A DNA stretch of 64,000 bases from Labilibaculum euxinicum (GCF_009795715.1 NZ_WTCR01000003.1:372001-436000); one strand, 5' to 3'; positions 42,916-52,518 are shown, counted from the first letter of the stretch. Notes: generated by a model not told the origin, from the sequence alone. A program made the numbers and translations.

Positions 42916-44670
42916 ATGTTTATGATCTGGAAGTTTACTACCGCTGTTTTTCTTTTTGTTTTTTTATTATCAGGGAATTTAATTGGGCAAGAATTGTTGC
43001 CTGTGAAAAAGTCTGAATTTGTTGGGAATGAACCGAATCGAAAACAAGCTTTCACCCAAGTGAAAGAGGCATCTGAGCTGTATCAAAAAGGAATTGGATA
43101 TGTGCCCCAGAGTTTAAATCTATTTTTGAGTGCTTACAATTTAAATAATAATAATCCTGAGTTAAATTACAATATTGGTCTTTGTTATTTAATAGCAGGA
43201 CCAAAAGATGCTGCGCTGTCATATTTACTTGCCGCACAATCTGCTAATGCAGATGTCAGTGCAGATATTCATTTTCTGATTGGCTTGGCTTATAAATATC
43301 AAAATAATTTTTCTGATGCAATCATTCATTTTAAAATGAATAAAGAGTTAATTCAACAGAATAAGTATAAAGAGCAGAAAGAACTTCTGCCTATAAGTGA
43401 TAAACACATTCAGGAGTGCCGAAGCGGCAGGCTGCTAATGAAAAATAGTCTTGATCTGGAGATACAGCCTGTTGAAGGAAATGTAAACTCAGAATTTGAT
43501 GAATTTAATCCTCAAATAATTGATAGTAATTTATTTTTTAGTTCGCGAAGAGGATTAGAGAATGATAGCAGGTCACCAGAAGATCAAAAGTTTTTTGAAA
43601 AGCTTTTTAAGGCTTCAAAAAGTGAGGTGTTGGATATTGAGGTTCGTGAAGAGAAAAATAATTTAGGAGAAAATGTAAATTCTACTTTGCTGTCTAAATT
43701 TGACGATAAACAGTTTGTATTTTATAATAGTAATTCGGGAGCAGGTGATTTGTTTCTGGCTGAAAAAGAGAGAGGCAAATGGAAAATAGGAAAAGCAATT
43801 AAATTTATAAATGAAAAAGACTCAAGAGAGAGTTCTGCAAGTTTACCTCAATCGGGAAATGAAATTTATTTTGTAAGTAATCGTAAAGGAGGCTTTGGCG
43901 ATTGTGATATCTATTTTTGCAAAAAAGAATCGGAGTCTAAATGGTCTAAACCAATTAATATTGGTGGCGATATTAATACTGAATATGACGAAGGTGATGT
44001 TTTTATAAGTGCGGATGGCACTAAGTTATTTTTCAGTTCAAAGGGGCACAATACCATGGGGGGATATGATATATTCAAGTCTGACCGTCGGGATGATGGA
44101 ACTTGGAGTAAGCCAATAAATCTGGGATATCCAATAAATAGTACTGATAACGATATTACCTATTGTGAAGATCAGAATGGTATTTTTTATTTTGCATCCG
44201 AGCGTAGCGGAGGCAAAGGAGGGTTTGATATTTATTGTCAAAAAATACCTGAGCCGGTAATCGAAGAGGTTGCAGAGGAAGTCATAGTAGAACCAGTGAC
44301 TGAACTTCCTGAAACGAAAATAGAAGTTCCTGCTACACTTCCGCTTGTAAGTTTTAAAAGTGAGGCCGTTGCAATAACTGAAACTCCGGTAAAACAAGAA
44401 TTGGTTGAAGAGGATTTTGTTTATAGAGTTCAAATTGCTGCGGCAAGAAAAGAAATGGATCCTAAAGATCTATTTAAAAGGTACAAAGGAGGTGATGTTA
44501 TAGATCATTTGTTTGTTGAAAACTGGCATAAATATACTATCGGAGGATTTTTAACATTTAAGGAGGCTGCCAAATATAGGGATGCCTGTGGAGTGAAGGA
44601 TGCTTTTGTTGTATTGTTTAAAGGAGGTTATCGATTAGGAATTGCCAGAAGGCCTTTTGAGGCAAACTAG
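42916..44670 (+). CDS. Envelope protein with TPR, PD40 beta-propeller and SPOR-like domains
   Basis: A 584-aa exported protein (signal peptide about 1-24, ending LIG). Residues about 40-175 are TPR-like helices (SAYNLNNNNPELNYNIGLCYL, DIHFLIGLAYKYQNNFSDAI). Residues about 195-440 contain PD40/WD40-like blades: FNPQIIDSNLFFSSRRG, NEIYFVSNRKGGFGDCDIYF, TKLFFSSKGHNTMGGYDIF and GIFYFASERSGGKGGFDIY. The C-terminus (about 505-584) is SPOR-like: YRVQIAAARKEMDPKDLFKRYKGG and KYTIGGFLTFKEAAKYRDAC. TPR plus PD40 is the plan of PorE, the T9SS outer-membrane anchor, but PorE has an OmpA-type domain where this has SPOR. A role in cell-wall-linked envelope assembly is likely; the exact job is unknown. Confidence 0.8.
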   Translation: MFMIWKFTTAVFLFVFLLSGNLIGQELLPVKKSEFVGNEPNRKQAFTQVKEASELYQKGIGYVPQSLNLFLSAYNLNNNNPELNYNIGLCYLIAGPKDAALSYLLAAQSANADVSADIHFLIGLAYKYQNNFSDAIIHFKMNKELIQQNKYKEQKELLPISDKHIQECRSGRLLMKNSLDLEIQPVEGNVNSEFDEFNPQIIDSNLFFSSRRGLENDSRSPEDQKFFEKLFKASKSEVLDIEVREEKNNLGENVNSTLLSKFDDKQFVFYNSNSGAGDLFLAEKERGKWKIGKAIKFINEKDSRESSASLPQSGNEIYFVSNRKGGFGDCDIYFCKKESESKWSKPINIGGDINTEYDEGDVFISADGTKLFFSSKGHNTMGGYDIFKSDRRDDGTWSKPINLGYPINSTDNDITYCEDQNGIFYFASERSGGKGGFDIYCQKIPEPVIEEVAEEVIVEPVTELPETKIEVPATLPLVSFKSEAVAITETPVKQELVEEDFVYRVQIAAARKEMDPKDLFKRYKGGDVIDHLFVENWHKYTIGGFLTFKEAAKYRDACGVKDAFVVLFKGGYRLGIARRPFEAN

Positions 44671-44705
44671 TGTATTGGCACAAACGATATCTGAGAAAAT
44701 TTTTT

Positions 44706-44713
44706 ACATTTGC
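44706..44713 (+). promoter_or_regulatory. Putative -7 box of gcvT
   Basis: TACATTTG matches TAnnTTTG, 111 nt before the gcvT start. No TTG at the expected spacing is seen, so the promoter assignment is tentative. Confidence 0.4.
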
Positions 44714-44823
44714 AAAAGATAACACAAACACGATTTAATAACTTTTTTCTCAGGTAAATCTTCAGTAAAAAAGTTTGTCTTTTTTATGATTACTTGAAGA
44801 TCTTGCCCAAAATACGTAAACAA

Positions 44824-45927
44824 ATGAAAAGAACAGCATTCACTAGCTTTCATGAAGAATTAGGTGCAAAAATGGCACCATTTGCTGGGTATAACATGCC
44901 TATTGAGTATACCGGAATTAACGATGAGCACAAATGTGTTCGTGAAAAATTAGGGGTTTTTGATGTTTCTCACATGGGTGAGTTTTGGGTGAAAGGTCCA
45001 AAAGCTTTTAGTTTTGTACAAAAATTGACTACAAATGATGTAGCTGCGCTTTCAGATGGAAAAGTTCAGTATAGTTGCTTCCCAAATGGGAAAGGCGGAA
45101 TCGTTGACGATTTGTTGGTATATCAAATTGATAGCGAGACGTATCTATTGGTTGTAAATGCAGCTAATATTGAGAAAGATTGGAATTGGTGTTGTAAAAA
45201 TGCTGAAGAAATGGGATTGGAAGTTGGAACTGAACTTTATAATGCTTCTGATGAAATATGTCAGTTAGCTGTGCAAGGTCCTTTGGCATTGAAAGCAATG
45301 CAGAAAATTGTGGATCGTCCGATTGAAGATATGGAGTATTACACATTTCAAAAAGTGACCATTGCAGGAATCGAAAATGCTATTTTTTCGACTACTGGTT
45401 ATACTGGTTCCGGTGGATGTGAAATTTACGTGTCAAACGAAGATGGAGTGAAGCTTTGGAATGCTGTAATGGAAGCAGGAAAAGAATTTGGAATCCAGCC
45501 AATTGGTTTGGCAGCTCGCGATACGCTGCGTTTGGAAGTTGGCTTCTGTTTATATGGTAATGATATTGATGATGACCATTCACCGATTGAAGCAGGTTTA
45601 GGTTGGATCACCAAGTTTGTGGAAGGAAACGATTTTATCGATCGTGAGTTTTTTGCAAAACAACAAGAAGAAAAACCAAAGCGCCGATTGAAAGGTTTTG
45701 AATTGATTGATAGAGGAATTGCTCGTCATGGATACAAAATTGAAGATGCTGAAGGAAATGAAATTGGCGAAGTAACTTCAGGAACAATGGCTCCAATGGT
45801 AGGAAAATCAATTGGTTTAGGATATGTTAAGGAAGGATTTTATAAACTGGATACTGAGATTTTTATTCGTGTTCGAAATAAAGCGGTAAAAGCTAAAATC
45901 ACAAAAATTCCTTTTTACAAAGCGTAA
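44824..45927 (+). CDS. gcvT: Glycine cleavage system T protein (aminomethyltransferase)
   Basis: Transfers the methylene group from aminomethyl-lipoyl H protein to tetrahydrofolate, releasing ammonia. The product (367 aa from the ATG at 44824) starts MKRTAFTSFHEELGAKMAPFAGYNMPIEY and continues with VREKLGVFDVSHMGEF (catalytic Asp in FDVSHMGE), QYSCFPNGKGGIVDDLLVY, GYTGSGGCEIYV, RDTLRLEVGFCLYGND, and the C-terminal barrel GEVTSGTMAPMVGKSIGLGYV. An in-frame TTG at 44794 is disfavoured. No gcvH or gcvP is adjacent. Single-gene unit with its own terminator. Confidence 0.96.
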   Translation: MKRTAFTSFHEELGAKMAPFAGYNMPIEYTGINDEHKCVREKLGVFDVSHMGEFWVKGPKAFSFVQKLTTNDVAALSDGKVQYSCFPNGKGGIVDDLLVYQIDSETYLLVVNAANIEKDWNWCCKNAEEMGLEVGTELYNASDEICQLAVQGPLALKAMQKIVDRPIEDMEYYTFQKVTIAGIENAIFSTTGYTGSGGCEIYVSNEDGVKLWNAVMEAGKEFGIQPIGLAARDTLRLEVGFCLYGNDIDDDHSPIEAGLGWITKFVEGNDFIDREFFAKQQEEKPKRRLKGFELIDRGIARHGYKIEDAEGNEIGEVTSGTMAPMVGKSIGLGYVKEGFYKLDTEIFIRVRNKAVKAKITKIPFYKA

Positions 45928-45948
45928 ATCGAATTTTTATTGAAATAA

Positions 45949-45986
45949 CAAAAGGCAGTTACCCTTGATGTAGCTGCCTTTTTTTT
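45949..45986 (+). terminator. Intrinsic terminator of gcvT
   Basis: Stem AAAAGGCAG/CTGCCTTTT with a short mismatch and a run of eight T, 22 nt past the stop. Confidence 0.85.
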
Positions 45987-46365
45987 GTTTTTAATTATAG
46001 CGGTTGGGGCTTTTCAAACATAAATTCTTATATTTGGAATGGTTTTTTAAGGGAAATTAATTCTGAAAATAGAATTTAATTTTTCTTGTTACCATCTAAA
46101 TTCACAAAGATTGCTTCGAACAATCCAAATATTTGGATTTTCAGGAAAAAACACCATAGTGTGAATGAATATAAGTAAAAAATTCTGCAGGTTAAGTTTC
46201 TGTTTTTCAGAACGTAAATATTAATCTATACGAAGGGGGATAAGAGGATAAATTATTTGTTATAAAACATACATTTTAACAAGTAAAACCGTCTTAAAAT
46301 AAATTTTTATTTGCAATTTTGCCTCAGGATATGGAATAATACAAAAATTTAAAACGTTTGAAAAA
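45987..46365. other. Intergenic region upstream of serC
   Basis: A 379-bp AT-rich gap. Near 46310-46320 a TTTTTATTTGC sequence is close to, but not, a TAnnTTTG box. I see no gene, tRNA or riboswitch-like structure. Confidence 0.5.
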
Positions 46366-47442
46366 ATGAAAGTACACAACTTTTCTGCAGGTCCTTCAAT
46401 TCTTCCTGATTTTACAGTTGAAAAAACAGCTGAAGCAATTAAAAATTTTGCCGGAACAAGTCTTTCTTTGATGGAAGTGTCTCACCGCAGCAAAGAATTT
46501 GTTGCAGTAATGGATGAGGCTATCTCTTTGTTTAAGGAATTATTAAGTATTCCTGAAGGTTATTCGGTTTTGTTTCTTGGTGGTGGTGCCTCAACTCAGT
46601 TTTGCATGATTCCTTACAATTTGTTAGGAAAAAAAGCAGCTTATCTGAATACAGGAGCTTGGGCAAACAAAGCTTTGAAAGAAGCAAAACTATTTGGTGA
46701 AGTAGTAGAAGTAGCATCTTCGAAAGATACTGTTTACAACTACATTCCTAAAGGATATAAAATTCCTTATGATGTAGATTATTTTCACATCACTACCAAC
46801 AACACTATCTACGGTACAGAGATTAAAGAAGATTTAGACGTTAATGTTCCTTTAGTAGCTGATATGTCATCTGATATTTTCTCTCGCCCGGTTGATGTTT
46901 CAAAGTATGCATTAATTTATGGCGGTGCTCAAAAGAATCTTGCACCGGCAGGTGTTACTTTTGTGATTGTAAAAGATGAAATTCTTGGTAAGGTAGATCG
47001 TCAGATTCCAACCATGTTGAACTACCAAACACACATCGATGGAGAGTCAATGTTCAATACTCCTCCAGTTGTTCCTGTTTTTGCTGCTCTTCAAACTTTG
47101 CAGTGGATCAAAGAACAAGGTGGCGTATCTGCAATGCAGAAACGAAACGAAGATAAAGCAGCAGTGCTTTACAATGAGATTGACAGTAATCCAATGTTTA
47201 AAGGAACTGTTATTAATAAAGAAGATCGTTCATTAATGAATATCTGTTTTGTGATGAATGACGAATATAAAGAATTGGAAAAAGACTTCTACGAATTTGC
47301 AACCGCGAAAGGAATGTCAGGAATTAAAGGACACCGTTCAGTTGGAGGGTTCCGTGCTTCTACCTACAATGCTCTGCCAAAATCAAGTGTACAGGCATTA
47401 GTAGAGTGTATGAAGGAATTCAAAAATATTCACGTAAAATAA
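46366..47442 (+). CDS. serC: Phosphoserine aminotransferase
   Basis: PLP enzyme converting 3-phosphohydroxypyruvate and glutamate to O-phosphoserine. The 358-aa product has [89 protein letters not shown] (PLP-binding Lys in GGAQKNLAP) and [20 protein letters not shown]. Length and motifs match the SerC family throughout. First gene of a serine cluster with serA and a DUF1015 gene. Confidence 0.96.
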   Translation: MKVHNFSAGPSILPDFTVEKTAEAIKNFAGTSLSLMEVSHRSKEFVAVMDEAISLFKELLSIPEGYSVLFLGGGASTQFCMIPYNLLGKKAAYLNTGAWANKALKEAKLFGEVVEVASSKDTVYNYIPKGYKIPYDVDYFHITTNNTIYGTEIKEDLDVNVPLVADMSSDIFSRPVDVSKYALIYGGAQKNLAPAGVTFVIVKDEILGKVDRQIPTMLNYQTHIDGESMFNTPPVVPVFAALQTLQWIKEQGGVSAMQKRNEDKAAVLYNEIDSNPMFKGTVINKEDRSLMNICFVMNDEYKELEKDFYEFATAKGMSGIKGHRSVGGFRASTYNALPKSSVQALVECMKEFKNIHVK

Positions 47443-47457
47443 TTATAATAGGAAATG

Positions 47458-47490
47458 AGCAGGAATGGAGAAATCCATCTCCTGCTTGTT
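47458..47490 (+). terminator. Hairpin after serC
   Basis: Stem AGCAGGAATGGA/TCCATCTCCTGCT (47458-47469 with 47474-47486, one bulge). It is followed only by TGTTTG, so it may be a leaky terminator between serC and serA. Confidence 0.5.
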
Positions 47491-47557
47491 TGTCATTCAG
47501 CGCACGAGGAACGACTAAAGTAATGTAAACATTACTTCGATTTGGCTGGCGATGACA
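47491..47557. repeat. REP-like palindromic element between serC and serA
   Basis: A 67-bp imperfect palindrome starts TGTCATTCAGC and ends GGCTGGCGATGACA. Its core is a perfect 9-bp inverted repeat, AAGTAATGT-AA-ACATTACTT (47518-47537). The GTCATT...AATGAC-type ends resemble dispersed extragenic palindromes common in Bacteroidota genomes. Copy number cannot be judged from this window. Confidence 0.55.
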
Positions 47558-47590
47558 TTTTATTTTTTCATAATTCAAATATCAAATAAA

Positions 47591-48514
47591 ATGACAAAAG
47601 TATTAATTGCAACCGATAAGCCTTTTGCTCCTGCAGCTGTTGATAGTATCAGGACTGTTGTGGAAGGTGCTGGTTACGAATTGGTTTTATTGGAATCTTA
47701 TACTGATAAAGCAGATTTATTAGCTGCAGTTGCCGATGTGGACGCCATGATTATTCGCAGCGATAAAGCAACACGCGAAGTAATCGAAGCTGCTAAAAAC
47801 CTTAAAGTAATTGTTCGTGCAGGTGCAGGATACGATAATATCGATCTTGAGGCTTGTACTGAGAAAGGCGTTGTTGCCATGAATACTCCGGGACAGAATT
47901 CAAATGCTGTTGCTGAGTTGGTTTTTGGAATGATGGTATTTTTGGCAAGAAATGGGTTTAACGGAAGTGCTGGTGTTGAAGTACGAGGAAAGAAAATCGG
48001 AATTCATGCATATGGTAATGTGGGACGATATGTTGGAGAAATAGCTAAAGGTTTTGGAATGGAAGTATATGCCTTCGATCCATTTGTGGCTAAGGAAACA
48101 ATTGAAGCTGACGGCGTAAAGGTGGTTGACTCTGTTGAGGAATTGTATAGCACCTGCAACTATGTTTCTCTTCACATTCCGGCAAATGACAAAACAAAAA
48201 ACTCAATTAACTTCGATTTGTTGAACAAGATGCCTAAAGGTGGTGTGCTTGTTAATACAGCTCGTAAAGAGGTGATTGATGAAGAAGGTTTGATTCAATT
48301 AATGGATGCCCGTAAAGATTTTGCATACATTTCGGATATTGCTCCTGACTGTAAAGAAGAAATTGAAGCTAAATTTCAAGGCAGATTCTTCTTCACTCCA
48401 AAGAAAATGGGTGCACAAACTGCTGAGGCAAATATCAATGCTGGTATTGCCGGAGCAAATCAAATTGTGAACTACATTAAAAACGGAGACGAAACATTCA
48501 GAGTAAATAAATAG
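47591..48514 (+). CDS. serA: D-3-phosphoglycerate dehydrogenase, short form
   Basis: NAD-dependent first enzyme of serine synthesis. The product (307 aa from the ATG at 47591) has a substrate domain with VIVRAGAGYDNIDLEACTEKGVVAMN, a nucleotide-binding loop GIHAYGNVGRYVGEIAKGFGM and DPF, and the catalytic Arg in VNTARKEVID. The usual active-site His of TPHIGAST is replaced by Lys in TPKKMGAQT, the feature of the lysine-type (type IIIK) enzymes described from Entamoeba and Bacteroidota. There is no ACT or ASB domain, so classical serine feedback is not expected. The frame is open from 47552, but that part overlaps the palindrome. Confidence 0.93.
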   Translation: MTKVLIATDKPFAPAAVDSIRTVVEGAGYELVLLESYTDKADLLAAVADVDAMIIRSDKATREVIEAAKNLKVIVRAGAGYDNIDLEACTEKGVVAMNTPGQNSNAVAELVFGMMVFLARNGFNGSAGVEVRGKKIGIHAYGNVGRYVGEIAKGFGMEVYAFDPFVAKETIEADGVKVVDSVEELYSTCNYVSLHIPANDKTKNSINFDLLNKMPKGGVLVNTARKEVIDEEGLIQLMDARKDFAYISDIAPDCKEEIEAKFQGRFFFTPKKMGAQTAEANINAGIAGANQIVNYIKNGDETFRVNK

Positions 48515-48628
48515 TATTTGGAAAACAAGAGGAAAGTCATTTTCTTCTTGTTTTCTACCTTATATATTTGAATGCAATTAGCATTCAGATAGATTAAACA
48601 AACAAACACAACAAAAACATAAAACGCG

Positions 48629-49879
48629 ATGGCTATTTTAAAACCATTTAAGGGCTTGCGCCCACCAAAAGAGATTTCAAAAGATTTGGCTTGTTTGCCA
48701 TATGATGTAATGAATTCAGAGGAAGCCGCTCAAATGGCTGAAGGTAAGGAAGTGTCTTTGCTTCATATCACTCGTGCCGAAATCGATTGCCCTGCCGGAA
48801 CAGACGTTCACTCAGAAGAGGTGTATAAAAAATCTGTATCCAATTTAAAAATGTTCCAGGATAAGGGATGGTTGGTTCAGGACGAAGAAGCTAAGTTCTA
48901 TATCTATGCTCAAACCATGGATGGAAGAACTCAGTATGGTATTGTTGCTAACGCAGCTTGCGAAGATTACAAGAACGGAGTGATTAAAAAGCACGAGTTA
49001 ACTCGTCCGGATAAAGAGGAAGATCGAATGATTTTAACTCGTTATACTCAAGCGAATCTGGAGCCGGTATTCTTTTCGTACAAAGCTGTTCCTGAAATTG
49101 ATGCAATTGTTGCAGATATAGTAAAGAACGAAGAAGCTGAGTATGATTTTGTTGCTGAAGACGGATTTGGTCATCATTTTTGGCCGGTAAATAATCCAGC
49201 AACAAATAAAGAGTTGGAAGAGTTGTTCGCAACAAAAGTTCCTGCTACATACGTTGCTGACGGTCATCATCGTACTGCAGCAGCAGCTCGTATTGGTGAT
49301 GAATTTGCGGCTAAGAATCCTAACCACACAGGTGATGAGGAGTACAATTATTTTATGGCTGTTCATTTCCCAGATAATCAATTGGCAATTATCGATTACA
49401 ATCGTGTTGTTAAGGACTTAAACGGAATGACTGAGACTGAGTTTTTGGCAAAGTTGGAACAAACATTTGAAGTGGAGTGCATGGGTGAGGAGATTTACAA
49501 GCCTGCTAAATTGCATGAATTTTCAATGTATTTGGATAATAAATGGTACAAACTAAATGCGAAAGAAGGAACTTATGATGATAAGGACCCTATTGGAGTT
49601 TTGGATGTAACTATTTTATCAAGTCATGTATTGGATAATCTTTTAGGGGTTGAAGATCTTCGTACTACAACTCGTGTTGAGTTTGTGGGTGGAATTCGCG
49701 GATTAGGAGAGTTGAAAAAACGTGTTGATGGTGGTGATATGAAAGTTGCATTTGCTTTGTATGCAGTGTCGATGCAGCAGTTAATTGATATTGCTGATAC
49801 TGGAAATATTATGCCTCCTAAAACAACATGGTTTGAACCTAAGCTTCGTTCAGGTTTGTTAATTCACAAGTTGGATTAA
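48629..49879 (+). CDS. DUF1015-family protein
   Basis: A 416-aa cytoplasmic protein of the conserved DUF1015 family, unassigned biochemically. It starts LKPFKGLRPPKEISKDLACLPYDVMN, a family hallmark, and contains KKHELTRPDKEEDR (about 120-133) and YVADGHHRTAAAARI (about 208-222). The DGHHR string resembles the nucleotide-binding motif of the ParB/sulfiredoxin/SerK superfamily. It lies 114 nt after serA, and serC-serA-DUF1015 clusters recur in this phylum. A role in serine or phosphoserine metabolism is therefore an inference from context, not from known chemistry. Confidence 0.88.
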   Translation: MAILKPFKGLRPPKEISKDLACLPYDVMNSEEAAQMAEGKEVSLLHITRAEIDCPAGTDVHSEEVYKKSVSNLKMFQDKGWLVQDEEAKFYIYAQTMDGRTQYGIVANAACEDYKNGVIKKHELTRPDKEEDRMILTRYTQANLEPVFFSYKAVPEIDAIVADIVKNEEAEYDFVAEDGFGHHFWPVNNPATNKELEELFATKVPATYVADGHHRTAAAARIGDEFAAKNPNHTGDEEYNYFMAVHFPDNQLAIIDYNRVVKDLNGMTETEFLAKLEQTFEVECMGEEIYKPAKLHEFSMYLDNKWYKLNAKEGTYDDKDPIGVLDVTILSSHVLDNLLGVEDLRTTTRVEFVGGIRGLGELKKRVDGGDMKVAFALYAVSMQQLIDIADTGNIMPPKTTWFEPKLRSGLLIHKLD

Positions 49880-49899
49880 GCAAGTATATAAGAAATATG

Positions 49900-49929
49900 A
49901 AAGGATGCCAATTGGCATCCTTTTTTTTG
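49900..49929 (+). terminator. Terminator of the serine cluster
   Basis: Perfect stem AAGGATGCC/GGCATCCTT with AATT loop and eight T, 20 nt past the DUF1015 stop. Confidence 0.92.
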
Positions 49930-50066
49930 TGCGAAAACGTACATATACGTGCTTATTCGAACAGATTTTGTTTCGTATAATTTTCTGTAGTTATCAGATA
50001 TGTAGGTTTTTATGAGTGGTGGCATATGGATTGATATATAAGGGCTGTAAATCTAATCCCTAAACT

Positions 50067-52490
50067 ATGATACAGAACTTTTTTAAGGTTGCCTTTCGGA
50101 ATATGAGAAAATACAAAGGTTACACTTTTATTAATATTGTTGGTTTGGCTGTGGGGCTGGCTTGTGTATTTCTTATTTATCTGTTTGTTCAGGATGAGTT
50201 GAGTTACGATAAATTTTATCCCAAATATAAAGATATTTATCGTGTAGCAACTAAAGTAAAAATGGGTGAGCGGAAAATGGATGGCAATACCATTTGTGCA
50301 CCTTTCTCTCCCAATGCAGTTGCTGATTTTCCAGAAGTAAAATATGCAGTAAGAATTCATTTTTGGAACAATGTGTTGTTTAAATATGAGGACAAGCAAT
50401 TTGTGGAAGACAAATTTTTACGCACAGATTCTACTTTTTTTGAAGTCTTCTCCCGTCCTTTCGTGTTTGGTGATTCAAGGACAGCTTTAAAGGAGAAGAA
50501 TAATATTGTATTGACTCAAAGTACATCTCAAAAATATTTTGGCGATGCAAATCCTGTTGGGAAAATTTTGAAGATGAGTGAGGATAAGCTCTTTACTATA
50601 AGTGGAGTGGTGGAAGATGTACCTGAAAATTCTCATTTTCATTATGATTTAGTTGGCTTGTTAAATTTAAGTGCAGAAGAGGAAGATGCTTGGTTTAGTG
50701 ACTATATGCAGGCTTATTTTTTGTTGAAGCCAGGAACGAACTACAAGGATTTAGAAGCTAAATTTCGTGATTTCACGATCAGACATATGGGACCTAAATT
50801 GATTGAAGTTCTTGGGATTGATATTGTAGCATGGGAAAAAAACGGAAATGAATTTAAGTATTATTTAGAGCCATTAGAGTCGATTTATCTTAAGACTACT
50901 ACGGAAGGTCAGATAGAGCCTGTTAGTGATATAAAATACATTTATATATTTTCGGCGATTGCTTTTTTCATTCTATTACTGGCCTGTGTTAATTTCTTAA
51001 ATCTAACGACAGCCAGATCGTATACCCGGGCTCGTGAGGTAGGAGTAAGAAAAGTATTTGGAAGTAATCGGAATATGCTTATGATTCAATTTTATGCAGA
51101 AACTTTCCTAATGACTTTATTGGCGGCTGTTATTTCTTTCTTCCTGATTGAGTTGACCTTGCCTTATTTTAATGAAATTACCCGGAAAAATTTGATGTCG
51201 CCGTTATTATGGCAGGGGGAGTATCTTTTATTTATGGGAGGCGTAATTGCATTTGTTGTATTGTTTGCGGGGAGTTATACCGCCATTTCTTTATCAGGTT
51301 TTAAGGTGATGAGTGTACTGAAAGGTGAAGTGCAAAAAGGACGGCTGGGGAAACGAATAAGAGCTGGTCTTGTTATTTTTCAATTTGTGGTTGCCATTGG
51401 TATTTTGATATCTGCATTTATTATTAAAGAACAGGTTAATTTTATGCAGGAAAAAAAGTTGGGATTTGATAAGGAACGTGTATTGGTGGTTGATAGGGCA
51501 TATTCATTAGAAGATGAACAGAGAATATCCATTAAAGAAAAGTTAAAGGAGTATTCGGGAATTGAAGACGTGTCATTTTCAGGAATGGTTCCCGGCCGGG
51601 GTACAAATGGATGGTCGATGTATCGTGAAGGAGCAAACAATGAAGATATGATCAATTTTCGATTGATGCATGTTGATGAAAACTTTATTGATTTGCTGGG
51701 ACTGAAAATAATTGATGGAAGAAAATTTGATAAAAACAGGGTGTCGGATTCTTCTGTTTTTATAGCTAACGAAGCTGCGATTGCTGCATTGGGATATACC
51801 GATAATCCTGTAGGACGAAATATTTACAAGCCGGATTTTAATCAAAATGGTCGGAAGGCTATTGAGATTATTGGTGTAATTGAAGATTTTCATTTTGAAT
51901 CGATGCGCGATAAAATACTTCCTATGTTATTGGTATCTGACCCGAAACTTTTTAAACGTTATATGTTGGTTAAGTTACAGCCGGATAATGTAATGGATGG
52001 AGTAAAGATGGTAAAAAAGTACTGGTCAAAAATGACAGATGGGGAGCCTTTCGAATATTTCTTTTTGGATAGTGATTTTAATAGCCTGTTTAAGGGAGAA
52101 GAAAGGGTTGCGAATATCCTTAGTTCTTTTACTATTTTGGCCTTTTTTATTGCACTTCTTGGTTTATTGGGATTGGTTTCTTTTGAAATGCAGCAAAGAG
52201 TAAAAGAGATTGGAATTCGTAAAGTGCTGGGTAGTTCGGAATTTGGATTGATGATGATTTTGAGTCGTAGTCTTTGTTTGAATGTAATAATTGCAAATAT
52301 TGTTGCATGGCCATTAACTTATTTTGTGATGCAGCACTGGTTATCGAATTTTGTGTACAGAATCAATTTTCCATGGTATTATTTTATTTTGGCTTTATTA
52401 ATGTCGCTTATTTTGGCGGTGCTTACAGTAAGTGGTCATTCATTGAAGGTAGCAAGAGCAAATCCAATAGAATCTTTAAAATACGAATAG
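50067..52490 (+). CDS. FtsX/MacB-type ABC transporter permease
   Basis: An 807-aa permease without its ATPase. It contains two copies of the MacB periplasmic core plus FtsX unit: N-terminal membrane helix (about 20-42, FINIVGLAVGLACVFLIYLF), periplasmic core, three helices (about 287-420), a further helix (about 430-450), second periplasmic core, and a final helix triad ending with VARANPIESLKYE. The TRAREVGVRKVFGSNR and VKEIGIRKVLGSSE couplings are typical. Bacteroidota encode many of these as orphan antimicrobial-peptide or lipoprotein-type transporters; the ATPase is not nearby. Single-gene unit with terminator. Confidence 0.9.
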   Translation: MIQNFFKVAFRNMRKYKGYTFINIVGLAVGLACVFLIYLFVQDELSYDKFYPKYKDIYRVATKVKMGERKMDGNTICAPFSPNAVADFPEVKYAVRIHFWNNVLFKYEDKQFVEDKFLRTDSTFFEVFSRPFVFGDSRTALKEKNNIVLTQSTSQKYFGDANPVGKILKMSEDKLFTISGVVEDVPENSHFHYDLVGLLNLSAEEEDAWFSDYMQAYFLLKPGTNYKDLEAKFRDFTIRHMGPKLIEVLGIDIVAWEKNGNEFKYYLEPLESIYLKTTTEGQIEPVSDIKYIYIFSAIAFFILLLACVNFLNLTTARSYTRAREVGVRKVFGSNRNMLMIQFYAETFLMTLLAAVISFFLIELTLPYFNEITRKNLMSPLLWQGEYLLFMGGVIAFVVLFAGSYTAISLSGFKVMSVLKGEVQKGRLGKRIRAGLVIFQFVVAIGILISAFIIKEQVNFMQEKKLGFDKERVLVVDRAYSLEDEQRISIKEKLKEYSGIEDVSFSGMVPGRGTNGWSMYREGANNEDMINFRLMHVDENFIDLLGLKIIDGRKFDKNRVSDSSVFIANEAAIAALGYTDNPVGRNIYKPDFNQNGRKAIEIIGVIEDFHFESMRDKILPMLLVSDPKLFKRYMLVKLQPDNVMDGVKMVKKYWSKMTDGEPFEYFFLDSDFNSLFKGEERVANILSSFTILAFFIALLGLLGLVSFEMQQRVKEIGIRKVLGSSEFGLMMILSRSLCLNVIIANIVAWPLTYFVMQHWLSNFVYRINFPWYYFILALLMSLILAVLTVSGHSLKVARANPIESLKYE

Positions 52491-52518
52491 TTTTTTGTAA
52501 GTTTTAATACACAGTAAG

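Noticed and set aside
44794-44823. TTG start for gcvT
   Set aside because: The ATG at 44824 begins exactly at the conserved MKRTAF.
44671-44823. Glycine riboswitch ahead of gcvT
   Set aside because: The 150-bp leader is AT-rich and I see no tandem aptamer helices or conserved purine-rich core.
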